Positions 27,013-36,252 of a DNA stretch of 64,000 nucleotides are shown here, piece after piece. The stretch covers positions 297,939 through 361,938 of the forward strand of contig NZ_PDNV01000004.1 of assembly GCF_002849615.1 (NCBI RefSeq), given 5' to 3'. Below the pieces are notes generated by a model, which was not told the DNA's origin, did not search any database, and was given only the letters and a program-made list of their open reading frames with translations. The number at the start of each line of letters is the position of its first letter. Position 1 is the stretch's first letter. A program made the position numbers and the translations under genes. This DNA comes from Pollutimonas nitritireducens. Its GTDB lineage: Bacteria > Pseudomonadota > Gammaproteobacteria > Burkholderiales > Burkholderiaceae_B.

Positions 27013-28431
27013 ATGACCGCCCTGCATCTGCTTCCTGCCACGGACTTGATCACATTGATCCGTTCAAAGAAACTTTCTCCAGTGGAGCTTATGCAAGCCT
27101 GCCTGGATCGTGCCGCCGAACTTCAACCCATCTTGAACTGTTTCATCACCCTATGCGGTGAACAGGCGATGGCACAGGCGCGCCAAGCCGAGCAAGCCAT
27201 GATGGACGGCGCCCCTCTGGGCCTATTGCATGGCATTCCCTATACCGTAAAAGACCTCGTCCATACGGCCGGCGTGCGGACTACTTTCGGAACGACGCTC
27301 TATAAAGATAACGTTCCTGCGGAAGACGCCCCTGCAGTCGCACGGCTGAAGGCCGAGGGCGCAATACTGCTCGGTAAAACAACCACGCCGGAGTTCGGTT
27401 CGCAGCCGTTCACGCGCTCACCGCTATTTGGTCAAACATGCAACGCCTGGGACACTCGTCGAACTAGCGGCGGCTCCAGTGGCGGGGCGGCGGTCGCTAC
27501 GGCAGCTGGCATTACGCCATTGGCTATTGCGACAGATGGCGGTGGCTCGACCCGTATCCCGGCCGCCTGCAATGGCGTGGTGGGCATCAAACAGAGCAAC
27601 GGCGTTGTCCCGCACAGCCAGGCACTGGATTTGTTCGGGAATCAGACCTACGTCACACCAATGACGCGAACGGTAGCAGATACCGGATTAATGTTGCAGG
27701 TAATGTGCGGCGACTATGCACTGGACCCCTGGTCGATTGGACTGAAACGTGCAGACTACGCCGCTGCCGCGCGCTACCAAGGTGACCTGAGTGGTAAACG
27801 TGTCCGCTATTGTCATGCGCCGCAAGGGCGGGAGGTGTCGGCCGATGTGCGCGAAACTTTCGATGCGGCACTTCAGACGCTGGCGGGTCTTGGCGCGATG
27901 CTGGAGCCTTTCGATGCCGAGGACTTTATTGTCGAGCCGATATGGCGAATCATCAATCACACGGTTTGGCGCTCTCGTTTCCTATCGTTGATCGAGCAGC
28001 ATGGGGACACGTTCAGCGCAACCTTTCGTCGGCAGATCCTGTCGGCAGGCGAGTTCAGCGCGGTCGCCTACCAAGAGGCAATGTTCACCCGAAGCATGCT
28101 ATTCAAAAGGATGCAGGGCCTTTTCGACGGGGCTGACTTGCTCGTGACGCCGACGATTACCAGGACGGCGCTGCCTTTGGATACGGACTTGTTTGATCCT
28201 TTTGAAATGGATGGAAAGTTGTATGAAGGAATTCGCACCCACTGGTATCCGTGGACCATGCTTTTCAACATGACGGGACATCCCGCCATCACACTTCCTT
28301 GTGGACAGGCCCGAGATGGATTGCCCACAGGCATTCAATTTGTGACTCGTTATGGCAGCGATGATGAGTTGTTGCGAAACGCATCTGTGTTCGAAAGCGC
28401 CACTGAAACCATTGGCCAGCCCGTATTTTGA
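27013..28431 (+). CDS. Amidase signature family hydrolase
   Basis: 472 residues. The Ser-cisSer-Lys triad is visible: Lys in YTVKDLV (about residue 80), the Ser-rich GGSSGGAAVA and the nucleophile Ser in DGGGSTRIPAACNG (the common form is GGGSIR). The enzyme hydrolyses amides to acid plus ammonia or amine, probably in the cytoplasm since there is no signal peptide. A Bug receptor gene converges from the other side. The substrate is not predictable; relatives include aryl- and aliphatic-amide hydrolases, and no GatB/GatC partners are near, so a tRNA amidotransferase role is unlikely. Confidence 0.92.
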   Translation: MTALHLLPATDLITLIRSKKLSPVELMQACLDRAAELQPILNCFITLCGEQAMAQARQAEQAMMDGAPLGLLHGIPYTVKDLVHTAGVRTTFGTTLYKDNVPAEDAPAVARLKAEGAILLGKTTTPEFGSQPFTRSPLFGQTCNAWDTRRTSGGSSGGAAVATAAGITPLAIATDGGGSTRIPAACNGVVGIKQSNGVVPHSQALDLFGNQTYVTPMTRTVADTGLMLQVMCGDYALDPWSIGLKRADYAAAARYQGDLSGKRVRYCHAPQGREVSADVRETFDAALQTLAGLGAMLEPFDAEDFIVEPIWRIINHTVWRSRFLSLIEQHGDTFSATFRRQILSAGEFSAVAYQEAMFTRSMLFKRMQGLFDGADLLVTPTITRTALPLDTDLFDPFEMDGKLYEGIRTHWYPWTMLFNMTGHPAITLPCGQARDGLPTGIQFVTRYGSDDELLRNASVFESATETIGQPVF

Positions 28432-28480
28432 AAAGAACCGCCACGCGACCGTGATCGCCATTGCGGCTTTCGCGACTGAA

Positions 28481-29473
28481 TCAGTCCATTACGATGCCCG
28501 TGCGTTCCACAACAGGGCGCCACGAAGCAAGCTCATCGCGTGCACGTTTTGCCATATCCTGGCCTTTGGCGGGTGCCATCACGAGGCCTTTCGCGGCAAG
28601 CTGCTCCCGCAACGCCGGTGCTTCGGACGCTTTCAGGAATGCGTCTTCAAGTACCTTGATCGTGTTCTCGGGTGTCTTGGCCGGGACGACAATGCCATAA
28701 AAACTTGTGGCGGCCTTGAATTCGGGAAAGCCCTGTTCGGCAAGTGTCCTGACCTCTGGTAGCGCGTCGAGCCGGCTGGTACCGCTAACACCAAGGAATT
28801 TGATTTTCTTGGCCTGGTAAAGCGGCATCATGCTGGCTACCGCGTCCCATCCAATGGATACGACGCCGCTGGATACGTCGATGAGCATCGGTGATGCACC
28901 CCGATAGGCGACCGGTTCGATCTTCATATTATGATTTTCATTGACGGCAAGTATGCCCAAGTGACCCGAGCTGCCCAGGGTCGCGACACCAAGGCTGGTC
29001 ACCGCAGCAGGGTTCTTCTTGGCCCATTCGACATAATCTTTCATACCGTCAAATGGCTGCGATGCACCTGTGACTATGGCGGTCGGGATATCTACCAGTG
29101 TCGCGACGGCGCGCAGGTCAGTCTCGGCGTTGTAGCCCGGCGCTTTGTACGTCAATGGAAAGATCGTCAGTAGCGGAGACGGAACCAGATACATGGTGCT
29201 GCCGTCCGCCTTTGAATCTTTCACATAATTAAGGCCAATCCGTCCGGACGCGCCAGGCCGGTTTTCAACAATAACAATCCCGGCGCCATCCTTGCGCAAT
29301 TGCTCGGCATAGGCGCGCGCGACCGTATCGGCTGCGCCGCCCGGCGCATAGCCGACTACGAGCGTCATTGACTGAGGAAGGGCACCGGCTTTCTGCGCGT
29401 AGGCGGGAAATGTCATTGCTACGCAGGCCATCGCGGGAAGCACACCCATAAAGAGCCTGGAGATCAATCGCAT
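28481..29473 (-). CDS. Bug/TctC-type periplasmic solute-binding protein
   Basis: 330 residues from the ATG at 29473, which follows AGAGG at the right distance; the open frame to 29596 lacks family sequence. Signal peptide ending FPAYAQKA, then SMTLVVGYAPGGAADTVAR, VENRPGASGRIGLN and the C-terminal receptor lobe. It converges with the amidase gene 50 bases away, so they are not in one transcript, yet an amide ligand for this receptor is conceivable. Confidence 0.92.
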   Translation of the reverse strand: MRLISRLFMGVLPAMACVAMTFPAYAQKAGALPQSMTLVVGYAPGGAADTVARAYAEQLRKDGAGIVIVENRPGASGRIGLNYVKDSKADGSTMYLVPSPLLTIFPLTYKAPGYNAETDLRAVATLVDIPTAIVTGASQPFDGMKDYVEWAKKNPAAVTSLGVATLGSSGHLGILAVNENHNMKIEPVAYRGASPMLIDVSSGVVSIGWDAVASMMPLYQAKKIKFLGVSGTSRLDALPEVRTLAEQGFPEFKAATSFYGIVVPAKTPENTIKVLEDAFLKASEAPALREQLAAKGLVMAPAKGQDMAKRARDELASWRPVVERTGIVMD

Positions 29474-29667
29474 GGAATACCTCTTTATAATGACTGAGTG
29501 ACCGAAGGGGCGGCTGCGCAGTAAATATAACAGACGCTCAACACCACGTCCGGCTCCTTCCCGGCCACCATCATGGCAGCATTGCGTCGTGCACAAAGTC
29601 CATTCCGGCTCTACCGCAAAACATTTTCTCTCACACCGTCAGACGGAACGGATGGGGTAGATTGCAC

Positions 29668-32352
29668 TCACTGAGCCTTCTGCCCCAAACTGATCAACGC
29701 TGCATTCACCACCGCCTGCGCATCCACATCAAAGAAGCGCCGCAACTTCGCGCGCGTGTCGCTGCGTCCGAAGCCGTCGGTGCCCAAGGTAATATATTCC
29801 CGTCCGGCCGGCAGGTAGGCGCGTATCGATTCGGGAACCAAACGTACGTAGTCGGTGGCGGCAATTATGGGCCCGCCGCTGTCTGCCAACTGCTCTGCAA
29901 TAAAGGCCTGGCCTTCCAAGGGCGTGTTCTCCAAGCGGGCGGATTGATAGCGCTGCCCATCGCGCGCCAGTTCGCTCCAGCTTGTGATGCTCAGCACATC
30001 GCTGGTAATACCCATTTGCGCCAGTGTCTCTGCGGCCTTGATGACTTCAATCAATATTGCACCAGAGCCGAGTAATGTGACGCGAGTGGGCAAGCCGGCG
30101 GCCTTCCCGTTCGCGGCCGTGGCGGCGCCCGCGGCTTCAAAGCGCGCGAACCGGTAGGCGCCGCGCAAGATGCCATCGCCCGAGTCTTCAACCAAGGCGG
30201 GCTGGACGTAATTCTCATTCATCGTGGTGATGTAATAGAACACGTCTTTCTGATCGACCAGCATATCGCGCATGCCCTGGTCGACGATAACGGCCAACTC
30301 ACAGGCAAATGCGGGGTCGTAGGCCTTGCAGTTTGGAATGGTGCTGGCGACGAGGTGGCTGGTCCCGTCCTGGTGCTGGAGTCCTTCGCCCGCCAGGGTA
30401 GTACGTCCCGAGGTCGCACCTATCAAAAACCCCCGTGGACGCTGGTCGGCGGCCGCCCAGATCAAATCGCCGACGCGCTGGAAGCCAAACATCGAGTAGT
30501 AGATATAGAACGGAAGCATCGCCGTACCATGGACGCTATAGCTGGTGGCGGCGGCTACCCAGCTGGATATCGCGCCGGCTTCGCTAATACCTTCCTCAAG
30601 AATTTGCCCATCGATGGCTTCGTGGTAGTGCAATATCGAACCGATGTCTTCAGGCTCATATCGCTGCCCTACACTGGAGTAGATTCCAACCTGCTTGAAC
30701 AGATTGGCCATGCCAAAGGTGCGCGCCTCGTCAGCCACGATAGGAACAATGCGCGCGCCCAAACCATCGTCTTTAAGAAGTGCCCCTAACAGGCGTACGA
30801 AAGCCATGGTGGTCGACATTTCGCGGCCGCTTTCCGCAAGCGCGAATCGACCGTAACGCTCCAAATCAGGAACAGGTACGATGGCGACCTCAGTATTTCG
30901 TGCAGGCAGGTAGCCGCCCAACGAATTACGTTTGGCATGAAGATATTGCATTTCCGGGCTGCCAGCCGCCGGTTTGTAGAATTCGAGTCCCACGACTTGC
31001 TCATCGGTCAAAGGCAGCTTGAACCGGTCGCGAAACGCAATCAAATCACCGGCATCCAGCTTTTTATGAGAATGCGTGGTCATGCGACCTTGGCCGGCGC
31101 TGCCCATACCGTAGCCTTTTTTGGTATGGGCGAAAATAACGGTGGGCTGACCTTTATGTTCAGCTGCCGCGGCATAGGCGGCATAGATCTTCACGACATC
31201 GTGACCACCGCGCCGAAGCCTGTCGATTTGCTCGTCGCTCAAGCCTTCAACCAATCGCTTCAACTCGTCATTCTGACCAAAGAAATGATCGCGGTTATAA
31301 CGGCCATCCTTGGCGGCAAACGTCTGCATCTGGCCGTCTACCGTCCGGGATAATGCCGAAGTCAGTGCGCCATTATGGTCGCGGGCAAACAGACCATCCC
31401 AATCACTCCCCCACAGCGTTTTAATGACATTCCAGCCGGCACCGAGAAACAGTTTTTCCAACTCGTCAATGACTCTGCCGTTACCGCGCACCGGACCATC
31501 GAGCCGCTGCAGATTGCAGTTGACGACCCAAACCAGGTTGTCCAGGCCTTCCCGGGCAGCCAGCGTCAGGGCGCTCATGGATTCGGGTTCGTCCATTTCA
31601 CCATCGCCAAAGACACCCCAGACCTTGCGGCCCTCGCAACTGATCAGACCTCGATGGGTCAGATAACGCATGAAGCGGGCTTGGTAGATGGAACTGATGG
31701 GACCTATGCCCATGGAGCCAGTGGGAAACTGCCAGAAATCCGGCATGAGATAGGGGTGAGGATAGCTGGACAGCCCCCTCGCGCCGTGGCACGGGCCTTC
31801 GAGTTCCTGCCGGTAATGTTGCAGGTCGGCCTGCGTAAGCCGTCCTTCCAAAAAGGCGCGGGCGTAGACGCCTGGTGCGCTGTGTGGCTGAAAAAACACC
31901 AGGTCGCCGCCATGCCCGCCTGCGGTGTGTTCGCGGGCGTGGAAAAAATGATTAAAGCCCACCTCGAACAGATCAGCCGCGCTGGCATAGCTGGCAATGT
32001 GGCCACCCAACTCGCCATAAGCTGCGTTCGCGCGCACCACCATGACCAGCGCATTCCAGCGCATGATCGCGCCCAGTTTTTCTTCCAATGCCAAATCGCC
32101 GGGGAACGGGGCTTGCCGATCTACCGCAATGGTATTGACATAAGGTGTTCCCAGGGGGGCGTTCCATGCGATTCCGGCACTGGAAGCCAGCTTTTCCAGC
32201 TCGCCCAGCATGAAGCCGGCGCGTGCAGGCCCATGTGCCGCCAATAATGACTGGAACGCCTCGCGCCACTCTGCCGTTTCCTCGGGATCGATGTCGATAG
32301 TGGTATCGCTGCGATCGTGTGTGTAATGTGAAAGAGAAAGTGATGCGTTCAT
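29668..32352 (-). CDS. Homodimeric 2-oxoacid (pyruvate-type) dehydrogenase E1 component
   Basis: 894 residues from the ATG at 32352, preceded by GGAGC; E. coli AceE has 887. The thiamine-diphosphate motif is GDGEMDEPES (249-258) through NCNLQRLDG (278-286), and the central and C-terminal transketolase-like domains are complete. E1 decarboxylates a 2-oxoacid and passes the acyl group to an E2 lipoyl domain. No E2 or E3 gene is nearby; instead an Lrp-type regulator diverges at 32491. This resembles the Pseudomonas putida mdeB/mdeR arrangement, where an AceE homologue acts on 2-oxobutyrate from methionine. It is therefore probably a second, inducible E1 rather than the housekeeping aceE (inference). 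Confidence 0.92.
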   Translation of the reverse strand: MNASLSLSHYTHDRSDTTIDIDPEETAEWREAFQSLLAAHGPARAGFMLGELEKLASSAGIAWNAPLGTPYVNTIAVDRQAPFPGDLALEEKLGAIMRWNALVMVVRANAAYGELGGHIASYASAADLFEVGFNHFFHAREHTAGGHGGDLVFFQPHSAPGVYARAFLEGRLTQADLQHYRQELEGPCHGARGLSSYPHPYLMPDFWQFPTGSMGIGPISSIYQARFMRYLTHRGLISCEGRKVWGVFGDGEMDEPESMSALTLAAREGLDNLVWVVNCNLQRLDGPVRGNGRVIDELEKLFLGAGWNVIKTLWGSDWDGLFARDHNGALTSALSRTVDGQMQTFAAKDGRYNRDHFFGQNDELKRLVEGLSDEQIDRLRRGGHDVVKIYAAYAAAAEHKGQPTVIFAHTKKGYGMGSAGQGRMTTHSHKKLDAGDLIAFRDRFKLPLTDEQVVGLEFYKPAAGSPEMQYLHAKRNSLGGYLPARNTEVAIVPVPDLERYGRFALAESGREMSTTMAFVRLLGALLKDDGLGARIVPIVADEARTFGMANLFKQVGIYSSVGQRYEPEDIGSILHYHEAIDGQILEEGISEAGAISSWVAAATSYSVHGTAMLPFYIYYSMFGFQRVGDLIWAAADQRPRGFLIGATSGRTTLAGEGLQHQDGTSHLVASTIPNCKAYDPAFACELAVIVDQGMRDMLVDQKDVFYYITTMNENYVQPALVEDSGDGILRGAYRFARFEAAGAATAANGKAAGLPTRVTLLGSGAILIEVIKAAETLAQMGITSDVLSITSWSELARDGQRYQSARLENTPLEGQAFIAEQLADSGGPIIAATDYVRLVPESIRAYLPAGREYITLGTDGFGRSDTRAKLRRFFDVDAQAVVNAALISLGQKAQ

Positions 32353-32423
32353 GGGAAGCTCCAGCACAGTTTGAGCGTCGGGACGGACTATATAGTGTGT
32401 ACAAGCTCGCCCAAAATGTGCTA

Positions 32424-32444
32424 TCAAAATCGACATGATTTTGA
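32424..32444. promoter_or_regulatory. Inverted repeat in the E1/Lrp divergent region
   Basis: TCAAAATC (32424-32431) and GATTTTGA (32437-32444) form a perfect 8-base inverted repeat around five bases. It lies next to a second palindrome that resembles an Lrp site, so the pair may be one multi-site operator. Confidence 0.5.
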
Positions 32445-32452
32445 CCTAAATT

Positions 32453-32478
32453 CAGCATAAAATGCTGCAAAACAGCAT
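32453..32478. promoter_or_regulatory. Lrp/AsnC-type operator candidate
   Basis: CAGCATAAAATGCTG (32453-32467) is a perfect 6-3-6 palindrome that fits 13 of 15 positions of the published E. coli Lrp consensus YAGHAWATTWTDCTR, and a third half-site CAGCAT follows at 32473. It lies 13 bases upstream of the regulator start, suggesting autoregulation and control of the E1 gene. Confidence 0.6.
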
Positions 32479-32490
32479 GAATGCAAAATA

Positions 32491-32970
32491 ATGAAGCTCG
32501 ATACGATAGATCTCCGAATTCTTGACGAACTGCAACAAGACGGTTCACTAAGCAATGTCGAACTGGCAAAGCGCGTGCATTTGTCCCCGTCGCCCTGTTT
32601 GGCACGCGTCAAAGCGCTGGAAAGCGCTGGAATTATTGGACGCTATGTTGCCCTGGCCAACGCCGCCGCGCTGGGTTTGGGATTAAACGTCTTCATATCC
32701 ATCAGCCTGAAGTCGCAAGCAAAGCAAGCCCTGGCCAATTTCGAGCAGCGTATCGTCGTACACGACGAAGTTATGGAGTGTTATTTAATGACAGGCGATT
32801 CAGACTATCTGATCCGGGTCGCTGTTTCCGACATTGCCGCGCTCGAGCGCTTTATCCTGGAGCAACTCACACCCATTCCCGGAATCGAGAAAATTCGCTC
32901 CAGCTTCGCGCTCAAGCAAGTTTCGTATAAAACGGCGCTTCCGCTGACGAACTTGCGGCGGGATGGGTAG
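32491..32970 (+). CDS. Lrp/AsnC family transcriptional regulator
   Basis: 159 residues. Helix-turn-helix at 20-45 (LSNVELAKRVHLSPSPCLARVKALE) and a C-terminal RAM/AsnC ligand domain (ECYLMTGDSDYLIRV). Length and layout are standard. It diverges from the E1 gene with palindromes in between, and is the probable amino-acid-responsive activator of that gene. Confidence 0.94.
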   Translation: MKLDTIDLRILDELQQDGSLSNVELAKRVHLSPSPCLARVKALESAGIIGRYVALANAAALGLGLNVFISISLKSQAKQALANFEQRIVVHDEVMECYLMTGDSDYLIRVAVSDIAALERFILEQLTPIPGIEKIRSSFALKQVSYKTALPLTNLRRDG

Positions 32971-33298
32971 GTCTGGAAGGATGAATCGTTGAAATCAACG
33001 TAGAGGTAGTTCGGGAAGGTTAATCGAAACATCCGCTGCCGGACGCCGAGCTAGGAAAGTCTCGGTACATGCCAACTTGCTAGGCTCGTGACTGCGTATG
33101 CGCACAACTCGCAGTGCGCGCTCGCCAGGCTTCAGATGAAAGGATCGAGCAACCATCTACCGGCCGATACAGATCCGAAATCAAGGTCCTTGCGTATGTC
33201 CTTACGTCCGCGGTCTAGGAGTTGGTCAATCAATGTGATTAGCGACACGCTCGGCACTCCACATGGTCATGAGCCTCCGCGTCGAAAAGAACAAATTG
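32971..33298. other. Gene-free stretch between converging genes
   Basis: 328 bases with no convincing gene, RNA or terminator. A minus-strand frame around 33170-33265 is open for about 40 codons without family resemblance, and may be a decayed remnant. Confidence 0.3.
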
Positions 33299-34834
33299 TT
33301 ATCTTGTCTCAGTTCCCCTGAATTCCAGAACGGGGTACGGCCCATCTATCAGAGTATAGTTGGCCATAATCCAGTCTCTGGTCGCTCGTCTGTCGACTTT
33401 ACCCGCGGGTGTTCTGATCATACTATTCATCGCGACATATAAGCGTGGTCGCTTGTACTTGGTGAGGTGCGTCAGCGCATTCATAAGACCCGTAGCCGAA
33501 TTGGAAGTCTTATCGCGCGGCACGTAGGCGCAAACAATGATCTGCGTCCAGTAGCTGGAAGGCAAGCCTAAGACACAAATCTCCCTGGCCGCATCTTCTA
33601 TGGAAAGCGCCGCTTCGATTTCATCGGGGCTCACCATATACCCGCCCGTATTGATCACATCTGAAGTACGCCCGGTAAGCCACAGGCGCCCAGCTTCGTC
33701 AAAATACCCTCGGTCACCCGTTTCGTGCCAATCGTTTGCCGTTTGGGGAATAAATCCTGACTCCGTTAGATACCCATCATAACCATGTTGTGAGCGAAGG
33801 AGAATTTCACCGGAATCTGACAATTTCACTTCGACACCGGGACCAAGATAGCCCGTACACGTTCCTGCGGAAGGATCGTTTGCGGCATACACCTCATCAG
33901 CTTCCTGCGGATCGAGCACACTGATGGGATTCAGATTCTCGCTCTTTCCGTAAGTGATGCGGACGGATTTGCCGAAAATCGCAACGGCCTTCTGATACGT
34001 ACTGACTGGCAATGGCTGCGTACCCGAATAAACGCACCGCACATGCAGGAAGGTGTCTCCATCCAATGCCTCTGCCACTTTGGCGAGAACCGAGGGCGGC
34101 GCAAATAGCGCATCGATCTCGCGGACCTGGAGGCCGCTGCGCAAGCGTGCGCTGTCAACACCAGCCATAAGAATGACACAACCACCGCAATCAAGGTAGG
34201 CTCTTGCCAAGCTTGAGGCTCCATGCACATAGGGCGTCATCAAGGCAATGCCTCCGCTGGCGTCCGGCCGATAGGACAATACACTGCGTAATACGGTGGC
34301 GGCCATCCACCGTTTTTGCTGCGTATATACCACGGCTTTGGGCTTGCCAGTGGAGCCGGACGTAAAGATGATGCGGGCTTCTGTACCACCTCGTACCGCC
34401 GGCAACGGAAGGTCCGGCATTGGGGCGCTTTGAAGCGAAGCATCATCGAAGACCAGCGTCTCGATGCCCAGGTCGGCCACGCGCTCAAGTAAAGCAAACT
34501 CGGTAATCAGGAGGTCAAACGGTGCGATTTGCAGGCACCACTGAAGATCCGATTCCGAATAGGCGGGATTCAGATGCACGATGCACCCGCCAATGATGGA
34601 CAGCGCGTAATCGGCCACCACAGCGGGTATGCCGTTGCCTAGCAATACCCCTATGCGTCGTCCAGGGCGGTGCTCAGGTGTGCAAAGCACCGCCGCTAAC
34701 GCGTGCGCTTTAGCGCAAAGCCCCGAGTACGTTAGATCGTTAGCGCCGTCCTGCACAGCAATCCGGTCGGCATAGCGTCGCCCCAAAGTCACGAGATCCG
34801 ATGACCAAGGAATTAGTGCTTCGCACCTTATCAT
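33299..34834 (-). CDS. Acyl-CoA synthetase / AMP-forming ligase
   Basis: 511 residues from the ATG at 34834 (GAGG upstream), eight bases after the MmgE/PrpD stop; a longer frame to 35023 overlaps that gene. Adenylate-forming landmarks: P-loop IIFTSGSTGKPKAV, the A5-like TYGKSEN (usual form YGxTE), TGDRGYFDEAGRLWLTGR, and the C-terminal lysine in TPAGKVDR. It would activate a carboxylic acid to an acyl-CoA through an acyl-AMP. As the last gene of a six-gene CoA operon it supplies an ATP-driven entry beside the CoA-transferase. The substrate is unknown. Confidence 0.88.
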   Translation of the reverse strand: MIRCEALIPWSSDLVTLGRRYADRIAVQDGANDLTYSGLCAKAHALAAVLCTPEHRPGRRIGVLLGNGIPAVVADYALSIIGGCIVHLNPAYSESDLQWCLQIAPFDLLITEFALLERVADLGIETLVFDDASLQSAPMPDLPLPAVRGGTEARIIFTSGSTGKPKAVVYTQQKRWMAATVLRSVLSYRPDASGGIALMTPYVHGASSLARAYLDCGGCVILMAGVDSARLRSGLQVREIDALFAPPSVLAKVAEALDGDTFLHVRCVYSGTQPLPVSTYQKAVAIFGKSVRITYGKSENLNPISVLDPQEADEVYAANDPSAGTCTGYLGPGVEVKLSDSGEILLRSQHGYDGYLTESGFIPQTANDWHETGDRGYFDEAGRLWLTGRTSDVINTGGYMVSPDEIEAALSIEDAAREICVLGLPSSYWTQIIVCAYVPRDKTSNSATGLMNALTHLTKYKRPRLYVAMNSMIRTPAGKVDRRATRDWIMANYTLIDGPYPVLEFRGTETR

Positions 34835-34841
34835 GTCAACC

Positions 34842-36227
34842 TCATTGTATGAAGAGGAACGAGACATCCTCGCAAGCAGCCATCGCGCCAAGCTTGACGA
34901 AAAGCGCATCCGGGTCGAGTCGCGACACCCGACCAGTAGCGAGTTTCTCCTCGGCGGCGAAACGCTGCAGGCAATCATCGAACTTCTTTTGCAAAGATTC
35001 GGCAGTGACGGGGTTCTCGGCATGTCCGCGGGGGTATAAGACGTCGCCGGAGTGTAAGGTCTGCCTATCCTTCAAATCGATTCGTACCTCATCGTACCGG
35101 GAGAAGGTAGGATCGCCCGGATCAGGCTCTTCAATACACCAAGTATCGACCTTTTCGTAGAAATTCTGGATGTGAGGGCGCGTAACGTACTCATCAGTCA
35201 GCTGGGACAACGAAACAGAGCGCTGGTCCATAGCAGCCGCGATCGCAAATTGGATTGAGAACTTCGCTTCGAGGCCAGTCTTGGGACTATTATTACGCAG
35301 CATGGCCAACTGTGAGCGCCCCAGGCCCACACCCACGCGTACGACGTCTTCAAACTGGATATCGTAAGCTGTAGCAAGATCGATAGCGCCATCGATTGCT
35401 CGGTGAGCGCCATAGCAAACGGGATACTGCTTAATGCAGAGGCCGTGGCGGGAAATCTGCCACGCGCCGCCCCTCAGTATTGGGGATAGCCGATCAGCTC
35501 GACCTTCAGGCGAGATGGCATTCACAAAGCCGGAATCGTGCTCCAGTGCGTCGTGCGAAGCCGTGAGTCCAAGACTCGTGTATTCATTCGCCTCAAATGC
35601 CAGCGAGGCTGCGCGGCCGGCATGCAAGGGTTTCGTCATCGTTCCAAAATTAGATACCAGTCCGCTTGAAAGGCTAGCCGCGACTGCAAGCGTAGTAGCG
35701 ATATCGTGTGCGTTGGTTTGGCGCATATATGCAATAGCGGCTGACGCAGCGAGTACGCCATAGGCGGCCGTGGGGTGCCATCCCTTGGTATGCAGGGGGT
35801 CAGGCTCACGGCGAAAGAGCTCTGCCCAAACTTGATAACCAATGACATACGCCTCGAGGCATGTCCGACCTGATCGTCTTGTGGCAAGCCCCTCGCAGAG
35901 AATGCTCGGAACCAAGACTGCGCTCGGGTGGCCGGATAAAGCCACGTCATCAAAATCAAGCGCATGAGCGGCCGTGCCGAAAACGAGAGCGGCCAGGGAT
36001 GCAGGCAAGGCATCTGGCAACCAGGGTAAGGCGCAAAGTCCACTGTCTGCTATCGAACGCTTTCGGGCGAATGCCAACGCTTTTTGAGACGCGTCCTCAT
36101 GCGCCCCGGCAAACGCGGTGGCAATGGTATCCATAAAGCCGAGCCCTGCGGCTGTGAGCGCGGCATCGTCAATGTCCTGCGACCGAGCATCAGCCACCAA
36201 TCTTGCAAGTTCTAGGGTCAATCCCAT
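34842..36227 (-). CDS. MmgE/PrpD family protein
   Basis: 461 residues with family marks: GTAAHALDFDD, GWHPTAAYGVLAA, TMTKPLHAGRAASLA and KQYPVCYGAHRAIDG. The family includes 2-methylcitrate dehydratase and cis-aconitate decarboxylase, so a lyase acting on a tricarboxylic or branched dicarboxylic acid is expected. It sits between an acyl-CoA dehydrogenase (25-base gap) and the ligase (7-base gap). This is one of three family members in the window; they are not close copies. Confidence 0.9.
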   Translation of the reverse strand: MGLTLELARLVADARSQDIDDAALTAAGLGFMDTIATAFAGAHEDASQKALAFARKRSIADSGLCALPWLPDALPASLAALVFGTAAHALDFDDVALSGHPSAVLVPSILCEGLATRRSGRTCLEAYVIGYQVWAELFRREPDPLHTKGWHPTAAYGVLAASAAIAYMRQTNAHDIATTLAVAASLSSGLVSNFGTMTKPLHAGRAASLAFEANEYTSLGLTASHDALEHDSGFVNAISPEGRADRLSPILRGGAWQISRHGLCIKQYPVCYGAHRAIDGAIDLATAYDIQFEDVVRVGVGLGRSQLAMLRNNSPKTGLEAKFSIQFAIAAAMDQRSVSLSQLTDEYVTRPHIQNFYEKVDTWCIEEPDPGDPTFSRYDEVRIDLKDRQTLHSGDVLYPRGHAENPVTAESLQKKFDDCLQRFAAEEKLATGRVSRLDPDALFVKLGAMAACEDVSFLFIQ

Positions 36228-36252
36228 TCTGCTTCCTTATCAGTATTAATGC

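Noticed and set aside
31375..32247. 290-codon plus-strand open frame inside the E1 gene
   Set aside because: Antisense shadow of a well-supported 894-residue enzyme.
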